Shown here piece by piece: positions 1 to 5,530 of a DNA stretch of 6,577 bases. The translations under genes and the position numbers were made by a program. The notes beneath the pieces are model-generated. The model was not told the DNA's origin. It made no database searches and worked only from the letters and a program-made list of their open reading frames with translations. The first letter of the stretch is position 1. Each line of letters begins with the position of its first letter. This DNA is from an uncultured Clostridia bacterium (lineage in GTDB: Bacteria; Bacillota; Clostridia; Christensenellales; Borkfalkiaceae): the NCBI GenBank assembly GCA_947632165.1, contig CANROI010000078.1, positions 1 through 6,577 on the forward strand. Direction: 5' to 3'.

Positions 1-603
1 ATCCGCGAGTTCCTGAAATACGAATATTCGCACTATGTCGTCTATCCCGACATGTACGACCTCTATAACTGCTTCCGTTTTACGCCGTTTGCGGGAGTAA
101 AGGCCGTGCTCCTCGGGCAGGACCCCTACCATGAGCCGGGGCAGGCGCACGGGCTGTGCTTTTCGGTGCAGAACGGCGTCAGAAAACCGCCGTCGCTCGA
201 AAATATGCTCAAGGAGCTCAAAGACGACTTGGGATTCGACCCGCCGCGCTCGGGCGACCTCACGAAGTGGGCGAAGGAGGGGGTCCTCCTCCTCAACACT
301 TCCCTCACGGTGCGGGAACATCAGGCAAATTCCCATGCGAATTGCGGCTGGAGCTGGTTCACCGACTCCGTCATTTCCATTCTGAGCAGAGAGAAAGAGC
401 ATCTCGTGTTCCTCCTCTGGGGCGGCAATGCGCGCAGAAAGGCCCCCCTCATCGATCGGAGCCGCCATCTCATTCTCGAATGCGCGCACCCCTCGCCGCT
501 CTCCGCCTATGGCGGTTTCTTCGGTTGCAGGCACTACTCCAAGACCAATGCCTACCTGAAGGAGCACGGCATTCCGCCCATTGATTGGGACCTGAATCAC
601 TGA
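1..603 (+). CDS. ung: Uracil-DNA glycosylase, family 1 (5'-truncated by window edge)
   Basis: This cytoplasmic DNA repair enzyme removes uracil from DNA by cleaving the N-glycosidic bond, which starts base excision repair. The reading frame is open from base 1, and 200 residues are visible. Family 1 proteins are usually about 220-225 residues, so roughly 20-25 N-terminal residues lie outside the window. The ATG at 52 is an internal Met, because homologous sequence (REFLKYEYSHYVVYP) precedes it. Signature motifs are the water-activating GQDPYH (codons 115-132, catalytic Asp at 121-123), LLLNTSLTVR with the uracil-recognition Asn, and HPSPLSAYGGFFGC with the catalytic His at 487-489 and the intercalating Leu at 499-501. 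The residue after AY is Gly, where E. coli has Arg; this position varies in the family. The gene ends in TGA, 37 bases before the next gene on the same strand, so the two may be co-transcribed. Identification is secure. Confidence 0.97.
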   Translation: MREFLKYEYSHYVVYPDMYDLYNCFRFTPFAGVKAVLLGQDPYHEPGQAHGLCFSVQNGVRKPPSLENMLKELKDDLGFDPPRSGDLTKWAKEGVLLLNTSLTVREHQANSHANCGWSWFTDSVISILSREKEHLVFLLWGGNARRKAPLIDRSRHLILECAHPSPLSAYGGFFGCRHYSKTNAYLKEHGIPPIDWDLNH

Positions 604-607
604 AAAA

Positions 608-625
608 ATCCCCGAAAGGGGGGAT
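608..625. other. Small inverted repeat between ung and the hydrolase gene
   Basis: ATCCCC (608-613) can pair with GGGGAT (620-625) around a six-base loop. An alternative fold is CCCC-GAAA-GGGG (610-621), with a GAAA tetraloop. Six A residues precede the repeat on the plus strand, so on the minus strand the order is stem then T-run, like a short terminator. No minus-strand gene leads into it. On the plus strand it sits directly before the Shine-Dalgarno sequence of the next gene and could affect mRNA stability or initiation. Function is unknown. Confidence 0.4.
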
Positions 626-634
626 AAGGGAGGA
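626..634 (+). promoter_or_regulatory. Strong Shine-Dalgarno sequence of the SGNH hydrolase gene
   Basis: The purine-rich AAGGGAGGA ends six bases before the ATG at 641. This is close to the ideal anti-Shine-Dalgarno match and spacing, and it fixes the start codon. No clear -35/-10 promoter can be seen in the 37-base gap, so the gene may depend on read-through from ung. Confidence 0.8.
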
Positions 635-640
635 AATATC

Positions 641-1534
641 ATGAAACGAATCCAACTTGCGGCCTGCGCGCTCGTCGCGCTCATGGGCATGCTCGTCGCC
701 TGCGGCAAGGAGCCCGCTCCGGGCCCCGACCCCATTCCCGACGCGCAGTACACGATCGACGAGGCGAACATCGGGAAGGACGCGAACGGCGCGGAATTCG
801 ACGTCTCCGCCGTCACCGCGCGGGAAAACAGCCCGCTCGAGGGCAAACTCTTCTATTGGTTGGGCTCCTCGGTGACCTACGGTTCCGCCTCGCAGGGGGA
901 GAGCATGGCAGACTTTCTTGCCGCGCTCACGGGCTGCACGAGCGTCAAGGAGGCCGTCTCCGGCACGACGATCTTCGACGACGGCGGAAACGGCGATTCG
1001 GGCGTCCGCTCCTATACCCGCCGCATGGTGAACAGCACCGTGTTCGACAAGGAGGCCCGGCCAGACGCCTTCATCTGCCAGATCTCGACCAACGATTGCA
1101 CGAACAACCGCCTGAACAAGCGCGGGACGATGCTCGAGGACATCCCCCGGTACGAAGAGGACATCGACAAGGGCACGACCCTCGGCGGCGTGGAGTTCAT
1201 CATCCGCTACGTGACGGACACCTGGCACTGCCCCGTCTACTTCTATTCGGGCGCCTACTTCGGCGACACGGGCGTGCGCTCGAACCGCGATCCCAAGGGC
1301 TCGGAATACGGGAAGCTCGTGGACGAAGTCAAAGAGATCGCCCAAAAGTGGCAGGCCGGCGGGTACAACGTGAACGTGATCGACCTCTATGGGGATGAGG
1401 GATTTAACGCGGCGGTCTCCGACGACTACTACAGATGGTGCCGCAGCGACGCCATCCATCCCAAGAAAGCGGGCTACCTCACCTGGTGGACCCCCTTCTT
1501 CGAACATTTTCTGCTTGAAAATCTGCCCGGATGA
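641..1534 (+). CDS. Putative lipoprotein SGNH/GDSL-family hydrolase
   Basis: This is a predicted membrane-anchored esterase, lipase or carbohydrate deacetylase-type hydrolase on the outer face of the cytoplasmic membrane; its substrate is unknown. The 297-residue protein starts with a lipoprotein signal peptide: MKR, a hydrophobic stretch, then lipobox LVAC, predicting cleavage and lipidation at Cys21. A Pro-rich linker (about 22-36) follows. SGNH blocks appear in order: block I LGSSVTYG (residues 74-81, probable nucleophile Ser77), block II Gly in AVSGTT (Gly108), block III STND (149-152, oxyanion Asn151), and block V DAIHP (270-274, catalytic Asp270 and His273). The usual GDS of block I is GSS here, a variant I recall from related Bacillota hydrolases. 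The start is supported by a strong Shine-Dalgarno sequence and the signal peptide. The family assignment is firm, but nothing in the context gives the substrate. The last codons and stop lie in a tandem 9-base repeat that supplies a second in-frame TGA. Confidence 0.9.
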   Translation: MKRIQLAACALVALMGMLVACGKEPAPGPDPIPDAQYTIDEANIGKDANGAEFDVSAVTARENSPLEGKLFYWLGSSVTYGSASQGESMADFLAALTGCTSVKEAVSGTTIFDDGGNGDSGVRSYTRRMVNSTVFDKEARPDAFICQISTNDCTNNRLNKRGTMLEDIPRYEEDIDKGTTLGGVEFIIRYVTDTWHCPVYFYSGAYFGDTGVRSNRDPKGSEYGKLVDEVKEIAQKWQAGGYNVNVIDLYGDEGFNAAVSDDYYRWCRSDAIHPKKAGYLTWWTPFFEHFLLENLPG

Positions 1535-1543
1535 CCCGGATGA
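1526..1543 (+). repeat. Tandem 9-base repeat carrying the stop codon twice
   Basis: CCCGGATGA occurs twice with no gap (1526-1534 and 1535-1543). The unit is a multiple of three and in frame with the hydrolase gene, so it reads Pro-Gly-stop, Pro-Gly-stop. The second TGA (1541-1543) therefore backs up the first. It looks like a small slippage duplication. Confidence 0.85.
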
Positions 1544-1602
1544 AAACAGGGCGCGCCCCGACGGCTTTCAGCCGTCGGGGCGCGCCTTTTCGTGTTATTT
1601 TT
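1543..1602. terminator. Probable bidirectional intrinsic terminator between convergent genes
   Basis: A perfect 16-base-pair stem pairs 1550-1565 with 1571-1586. A further T-A pair (1566/1570) is possible, leaving a loop of three to five bases (TTTCA region). On the plus strand the stem is followed by TTTTCGTG and then TTATTTTT, typical of a Rho-independent terminator for the hydrolase gene. On the minus strand it is followed by CTGTTTTC, a weaker T-rich tail that could end the infB operon. The stem is very GC-rich, and each arm contains the palindrome GGCGCGCC. It occupies the only gap between the convergent stops at 1534 and 1601. Confidence 0.9.
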
Positions 1603-2458
1603 ACGACCTGTGTGCGATTTCTGTGTAGATCCGCTTCATTTCGGCGGCGTCCTCGATCTGGGTACCCGCCGATTCGGAGACGATATAGGGCTCCAACTTC
1701 AGCTCGAAGAGCACTTCGGCGAGCGGCGCAAATTCGGGCCCGAACACGTCGTCCTCGAATGTAAGATGCCGGATCTCCCCCTTGTGCCCGTATTGGATCT
1801 TGGAGAAATGGACGTGAAAATGCTTCATGCGTTCGTAGCCGAGTTCATCGAGCATGTAGAGGAGGCGGTCGCGGTAATCCTGCGCCGTCTTCAGGCTCCC
1901 CTGCTCGCGGGCGTTGACATGCCCGAAGTCCACGCAGGGCGTGAACACGGGGTCGATCTTGCAGAATGACACGATCTCTTCCACCGTGCCGATCTGCGCG
2001 AGTTTCCCCATCGTCTCGGGGCAGAAGAGGACCTGCGAAAGCCCCTCCCGGTAGATCTCGTCGCGCAGGACCTTGAGCCGGTCCGCCGTGCGCGCCACCG
2101 CCGCCTCGCGCGGCTCCTTGCCCTGTGCCGCCGGATGAAAGACGACCCGCCTTCCCCCCATGAGCTGCACCATTTTGCCGCTGTCGAGCACATAGCCGAA
2201 GGATTTTTGCGCCATCTCGTCGTCCGCGTTCGCAAAATTGACGAAGTAGGGCGCATGGACGGAGATCTCGACCCCGTTCTCGCGGAAGGCTTCCGCGATG
2301 GAGCGCGCCTTCTCCTCCGACATGCGCACGCCCCGTCCGAAGGAATATTCGAAGCAGTCGAGCCCGTGCTCGCGCACAAACGCCGCCGACTGCTCCGTAT
2401 GCGCATAGCCTGCCGCATAGAAGCTCTCGCTGTTTCCGCTCGGTCCGAATTTGATCAT
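1601..2458 (-). CDS. Endonuclease IV-like AP endonuclease (xylose isomerase-like TIM barrel, AP_endonuc_2)
   Basis: This is probably a metal-dependent apurinic/apyrimidinic endonuclease that cuts DNA 5' to abasic sites in base excision repair. It has 285 residues, the same length as E. coli Nfo. Likely metal ligands by alignment from memory are His68 (VHAPY), His108 (FHPA), Glu148 (PETMGK), Asp177 and His180 (CVDFGHVNA), His215 (HVHFSK) and Glu262 (SESAG). The E. coli DxH pair (Asp229/His231) is replaced by a GEIRH motif (227-231). I recall this GExxH form from archaeal and clostridial relatives, so it is a divergent nfo-like branch. The ATG overlaps the ribF stop in an ATGA, and AGAGAGAGG (2470-2479 region) lies 11 bases upstream, so translation is probably coupled. 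It is the last gene of the operon and ends in TAA at 1601. An alternative is another TIM-barrel function such as a sugar isomerase, but HAPY, PETMGK and the His/Asp set favour endonuclease IV. Confidence 0.83.
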   Translation of the reverse strand: MIKFGPSGNSESFYAAGYAHTEQSAAFVREHGLDCFEYSFGRGVRMSEEKARSIAEAFRENGVEISVHAPYFVNFANADDEMAQKSFGYVLDSGKMVQLMGGRRVVFHPAAQGKEPREAAVARTADRLKVLRDEIYREGLSQVLFCPETMGKLAQIGTVEEIVSFCKIDPVFTPCVDFGHVNAREQGSLKTAQDYRDRLLYMLDELGYERMKHFHVHFSKIQYGHKGEIRHLTFEDDVFGPEFAPLAEVLFELKLEPYIVSESAGTQIEDAAEMKRIYTEIAHRS

Positions 2459-3351
2459 ATGTGCATCAACCTCTCTCTGTCCTTCTCAAGCTGTATTCTG
2501 AGCGCCTCGGGAGAAGAAAATTTCTCGATCGGGCGCAAAAATTCCGTCGGATACAGGCGCACCGTCGCGCCGTACAGATCCCCTTGGAAGCCGATGAGGT
2601 GCGCCTCGATCTTGCGCTCCCCGACCCCGAACGTAGGGCGGGCGCCGAAGTTTATGATCGTGGGGAAGTTCCCCTTCGGGGTCGCAGCCAGGCCGCCGTA
2701 CACGCCGTCGGGCGGGAGCAGTTTCTCCTCCGGGGCGGAGAGATTGAGCGTGGGGAAGCCGTACGTTCTGCCCACTTCCCTGCCGTGCTCCACGGTCCCC
2801 TGCACAAAATAGGCACAGCTGTAAAAATCGTCCCCGGGGGCGCATAACTGCGCGTTGAGACGCGCTATCTCCCCGCGGGCAAGATGCTTTCTGCAGGCGG
2901 AAGCGGAGATCTTGCGGGGCCTTCCGCCCTCCATGCGCTCCTTCACGATCCCCCGCACGAACACGGGGCAGGGCGCGAGCGCCTCTAAAAGCGCAGGCGT
3001 GCCCGCCGCCCCCTTGCCGAAACGGAAATCCGCGCCGCAAAGCACCGCCTTTGCCTCGAAGCCCGAAAAGAGAGCCTTGAGAAATTCTTCGGGCGGCGTG
3101 TTGCGAAATTCCTCGGTGAAGGGCAGTTCACAGCAGACCGAGACGCCCGCCCGTTCGAAGAGAAATTCCCGCTCGGGGAGCGTGAAGAGCACTTTGCCCC
3201 GCCCCGTCAAGGCTGTGACCGCAACGGGCAGGCCCGCCCGCTTTGCCTCGGCGAGGAGGGCGCGGTGCCCGCGGTGCAGCCCGTCGAATCCGCCGAGTAC
3301 GAGCACGACGGGCATGGGGCAGCGCTCGCCGTACTTCAGAAGCGTCAGCAT
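2455..3351 (-). CDS. ribF: Bifunctional riboflavin kinase / FAD synthetase
   Basis: This cytoplasmic enzyme phosphorylates riboflavin to FMN and then adenylylates FMN to FAD. The 298-residue protein has the usual two-module layout. The N-terminal nucleotidyltransferase has GGFDGLHRGH (20-29, HIGH-like motif), LCGADFRFGKG (104-114) and KISASACR (147-154, the place of the usual ST-x-IR element). The C-terminal kinase has GRTYGFPTLN (194-203), PDGVYGG, NFGARPTFG and IEAHLIGFQGDLYG (248-261, Glu249 being the expected catalytic Glu). The usual PTAN is PTLN, keeping the Mg/ATP-binding Thr and Asn. The chosen ATG overlaps the truB stop by seven bases (ATGCTGA). A second in-frame Met at 3315 (residue 13) would still keep the HIGH motif and is a possible alternative start. 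The Shine-Dalgarno match at the upstream start is weak (CGGGA), so translation probably depends on coupling to truB. The gene overlaps the following AP endonuclease gene by four bases. Confidence 0.95.
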   Translation of the reverse strand: MLTLLKYGERCPMPVVLVLGGFDGLHRGHRALLAEAKRAGLPVAVTALTGRGKVLFTLPEREFLFERAGVSVCCELPFTEEFRNTPPEEFLKALFSGFEAKAVLCGADFRFGKGAAGTPALLEALAPCPVFVRGIVKERMEGGRPRKISASACRKHLARGEIARLNAQLCAPGDDFYSCAYFVQGTVEHGREVGRTYGFPTLNLSAPEEKLLPPDGVYGGLAATPKGNFPTIINFGARPTFGVGERKIEAHLIGFQGDLYGATVRLYPTEFLRPIEKFSSPEALRIQLEKDRERLMHI

Positions 3352-4178
3352 AATTTTTTCCCGGGGCGCAAAACGCCCCCCTCCACCACGCCTGTGCCGT
3401 AAAATTCGCCGCCGCGGTAGATCTTATACACGCCGTCCGCCCAACCGACTTCGAACCGGACGCCGTGATAGTATCGCTCGTCCTCCATCTCCGCCGGGGG
3501 GAAGGGCAGCACGCTGTCGGTGGGAATGAGGTAATTCTGCAGATTTTCGTGCGTGAGCGCGCCGAGCGCAACGCCCGTTTCTTCGGTAAAGACGCCGCTC
3601 GCGGTCCGCCTCAGCCCAGACATCATGCCCTGCGTCCCGAGTTCGGCCGCAAGGTCCCGCGCGAGCGCACGGATATACGTTCCGCCGCCGCAGACGATCT
3701 CAAACAAAAATTCGTCGGGCGAAGTCTGCTCCAGAAGGCGGAACCGCTCGATCTTCACCCGCTTGGGGGCGAGCGCCACTTCCTTGCCCTGCCGCGCATA
3801 TTTGTAGCTGCGCATGCCGTTCACGACCTTCGCGCTGAAGGCGGGCGGGATCTGGTCGATCTCTCCCTCGAAACGGGGAAGGACGCGCTCGATCTCCTCC
3901 CGCGGGGGCACAACGCCCCCGAAGACGAGCTCGCTCTCCCGGTCGAGGGAGGCGCTCGTCACGCCGAAGCGGAACCGGGCGAGATAGACCTTCCGCTTGC
4001 CGAGAAAATATTCGAAGAGGCGCGCCGCGTTCCCGATCCCGACCGGCAGGACGCCCGAAGCGAGGGGATCGAGGGTGCCCATGTGCCCGCATGCCTCCCC
4101 CGAGAGCCGTTTCAGCCGGTTGACGGCGTAAGTCGAGCTCACGCCCTCCTCTTTGAGAATGTTGATGAAGCCGGTCAT
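3345..4178 (-). CDS. truB: tRNA pseudouridine(55) synthase
   Basis: TruB isomerises U55 in the T-loop of tRNA to pseudouridine and also acts as a tRNA chaperone. The 277-residue protein has the catalytic loop GHMGTLDPLASG (31-42, nucleophile Asp37). It also has the conserved KVY (63-65, active-site Tyr65), PPAFSAKVVNGMRSY (111-125) and CGGGTYIRALARDL (163-175), plus the RRTASG element (190-195) near the C-terminal region. Two positions are unusual. GHTG is GHMG, and the N-terminal KPxGxTS motif reads KEEGVSS (9-15). The catalytic Asp, Tyr and Arg regions are intact, so activity is expected. The ATG overlaps the stop of the preceding DHH gene (ATGA) and has no good Shine-Dalgarno sequence, which suggests re-initiation. 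The stop overlaps the ribF start. The infB-rbfA-truB-ribF context independently supports the call. Confidence 0.95.
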   Translation of the reverse strand: MTGFINILKEEGVSSTYAVNRLKRLSGEACGHMGTLDPLASGVLPVGIGNAARLFEYFLGKRKVYLARFRFGVTSASLDRESELVFGGVVPPREEIERVLPRFEGEIDQIPPAFSAKVVNGMRSYKYARQGKEVALAPKRVKIERFRLLEQTSPDEFLFEIVCGGGTYIRALARDLAAELGTQGMMSGLRRTASGVFTEETGVALGALTHENLQNYLIPTDSVLPFPPAEMEDERYYHGVRFEVGWADGVYKIYRGGEFYGTGVVEGGVLRPGKKLC

Positions 4179-5146
4179 AGGTCGCCGAGATGCTGCCAGA
4201 CGGCATAAGAGAGCTTATCGAGCACGCCCTCGAGTTCGCCGAAGAACATGCAGCCCGAGGCGAGCACATGCCCCCCGCCGCCGAAGATGCCCGCGACCTC
4301 GTTCACGTTGACCTTCCCCTTCGAGCGGAAGGACGCCTTGTATTGCCCTTCTTTGACCTCCATGAGGCACACACTGACCTCGACGGGGTCGATCGTGAGG
4401 GCAAAGTCGACGATGCCCTCCGTCGCGTCCTGCTTGAGTCCAAAGCCCGTGAGGAGCTCTTCCGGAACATATGCGACGGCGAGCCGGTCGTCGAGCAGAA
4501 AGCGCAGATCCTTGATCACGCGCGCATACATCTGCGCCCGCGCCTTGCTCTGGCGGCGGAACATCTGATAGGTGATGAGATTGACGTCCGCGCCCGCGTC
4601 CGCCGCAAGCGCCGCGGCACGGAAGGTATCCCCCTTCACGTCGCTGTGCGAGAATCCGCCCGAATCGGTGACGATCCCCGTCATGAGCGCCGCGGCGATC
4701 TCCCCGTCGAAGGGCACGCCCAGCGCCGCGATGACTTCGGCGACGTTCTCCGCATTGCTCGACCGCTCGCGCACGAAATTATATTGGCAGAACCGCGTAT
4801 TCGACACATGATGGTCGATGTTCACGGTCGTCTTTCCCCGTTTTGCGCCCTTGCGGAAGACGCCGCCGAGCTCGCCGAGCCTGTTTTCGTCGCTCGCGTC
4901 CACGCAGATGTAGCCCTCCGCATCGAGCGAGGGCGCTCTCTTGATCGCGCGGGCCCCCGCAAGATAGGCAAATTTTTCGGGGATCTCGGAGTCGTCCGCG
5001 ACTTCGTTTTCGATCCCGAGCAGGAAAAGAGCGCGGGACAGCGCCAATGCGCTCCCGATGGCGTCGCCGTCGGGCCGCGTATGGGTAAAGATCACCGCGC
5101 TCTTCAGGCGCTTCAATACGCCTGCGATTTCTTCGATTGTGTTCAT
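4175..5146 (-). CDS. nrnA: DHH-family phosphoesterase, NrnA-type (nanoRNase / pAp phosphatase)
   Basis: Proteins of this family use two Mn ions to degrade 2-5-base RNA oligomers from the 3' or 5' end, depending on the member. Several also dephosphorylate pAp, the by-product of sulfate assimilation. The 323-residue protein has the DHH domain motifs in order: THTRPDGDAIGS (21-32; His22, Asp26, Asp28), CVDASDENR (81-89; Asp83), NIDHHVSN (109-116; the DHH triad 111-113) and TDSGGFSHS (160-168; Asp161). The C-terminal DHHA1 domain has SFRSKGKVNVNEVA (272-285) and FGGGGHVLASG (288-298), the substrate-binding glycine-rich motif. Its place between rbfA and truB is common in Bacillota. The start overlaps the rbfA stop by four bases, with GGAG seven bases upstream. 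The exact substrate (nanoRNA, pAp or a cyclic-dinucleotide product) cannot be settled from sequence; length and the lack of extra domains exclude a GdpP-type membrane enzyme. Confidence 0.92.
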   Translation of the reverse strand: MNTIEEIAGVLKRLKSAVIFTHTRPDGDAIGSALALSRALFLLGIENEVADDSEIPEKFAYLAGARAIKRAPSLDAEGYICVDASDENRLGELGGVFRKGAKRGKTTVNIDHHVSNTRFCQYNFVRERSSNAENVAEVIAALGVPFDGEIAAALMTGIVTDSGGFSHSDVKGDTFRAAALAADAGADVNLITYQMFRRQSKARAQMYARVIKDLRFLLDDRLAVAYVPEELLTGFGLKQDATEGIVDFALTIDPVEVSVCLMEVKEGQYKASFRSKGKVNVNEVAGIFGGGGHVLASGCMFFGELEGVLDKLSYAVWQHLGDL

Positions 5147-5511
5147 TTTTTATCTCCGCCCTTGCCGAGCTCCGCGAGCAACGCGTCGATGTGCGAACCG
5201 TACTCCATGCTCCCGTCCTCGAGGAAGGTGAGCGCGGGCACGGTGCGCATCGTCATGATCTTCGCAAGCTCGCGGCGGATAAACCCCGCGTTTTCCCTGA
5301 TGATCGCAAAGCTCGCCTGTTTCTCCTCCTCGCCGGGCGCGAGGATGCTGATGTATATCTTTGCCGTCTTGAGGTCGGGCGCGACGTCCGCTTCCGTCAC
5401 ACTGACGATGCCCTTGAGCCCCGCCTCCTTGTTCTTCAGCGGCCCCGCGATGATCTCCGAAACGGCGCGGCGGTATTCGCTGTCCAGCCGCTGTGTCCTG
5501 TTCGATCTCAT
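5143..5511 (-). CDS. rbfA: 30S ribosome-binding factor A
   Basis: RbfA binds the small ribosomal subunit and assists late 30S maturation, including processing of the 16S rRNA 5' end, and is linked to cold adaptation in E. coli. The 122-residue length is normal for this single KH-like domain. Family features are the N-terminal basic helix (RSNRTQRLDSEYRRAVSEII), the strand pair GIVSVTEADVAPDLKTAKIYIS, the ENAGFIRRELAK helix carrying the interrupted KH-type turn, and the closing MRTVPALTFLEDGSMEYG segment. The tail is short and Gly/Lys-rich. The start is 19 bases after the infB stop and has its own Shine-Dalgarno sequence, unlike some downstream genes. Its last codons contain the Shine-Dalgarno sequence of the DHH gene, and its stop overlaps that gene's start. 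Confidence 0.94.
   Translation of the reverse strand: MRSNRTQRLDSEYRRAVSEIIAGPLKNKEAGLKGIVSVTEADVAPDLKTAKIYISILAPGEEEKQASFAIIRENAGFIRRELAKIMTMRTVPALTFLEDGSMEYGSHIDALLAELGKGGDKK
5154..5157 (-). promoter_or_regulatory. Shine-Dalgarno sequence of the DHH phosphoesterase gene, inside rbfA
   Basis: GGAG lies seven bases before the ATG at 5146 and is formed by the Gly-Asp codons near the end of rbfA. Together with the ATGA overlap it supports this start codon and suggests both independent and coupled initiation. Confidence 0.65.
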
Positions 5512-5518
5512 ATCCGTT

Positions 5519-5526
5519 CCCCCTTC
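5519..5526 (-). promoter_or_regulatory. Shine-Dalgarno sequence of rbfA
   Basis: GAAGGGGG ends seven bases before the rbfA ATG and fills part of the 19-base gap after infB. It is the only junction with a true intergenic gap among the minus-strand genes, and it fixes the rbfA start. Confidence 0.7.
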
Positions 5527-5530
5527 GCGC

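Noticed and set aside
52..603. ATG at 52 as the true start of ung
   Set aside because: The frame is open to base 1 and the residues before 52 match the conserved N-terminal part of uracil-DNA glycosylases, so the gene is simply cut by the window edge.
470..1507. Minus-strand open frame of 345 codons opposite the ung end and the hydrolase gene
   Set aside because: Its translation is low-complexity Val/Arg/Asp/Gly-rich sequence with no recognisable domain. It is antisense to a gene with a signal peptide and a full SGNH motif set, as expected from high third-position GC.
2135..2812. Plus-strand open frame across the end of ribF and the start of the endonuclease IV-like gene
   Set aside because: It spans the junction of two well-supported minus-strand genes, has no domain, and has the skewed composition of an antisense frame.
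3354..3359. Run of six A (minus strand) just before the truB stop, as a possible -1 frameshift site fusing TruB to RibF
   Set aside because: The ribF frame is indeed -1 relative to truB, but the codon phasing (GGG AAA AAA TTA) does not fit the X XXY YYZ slippery pattern. The ATGCTGA overlap explains the layout as ordinary coupled re-initiation.
2855..4208. Plus-strand open frames opposite ribF and truB
   Set aside because: Arg/Pro/Ser-rich shadow translations with no motifs, opposite two fully motif-supported enzymes.
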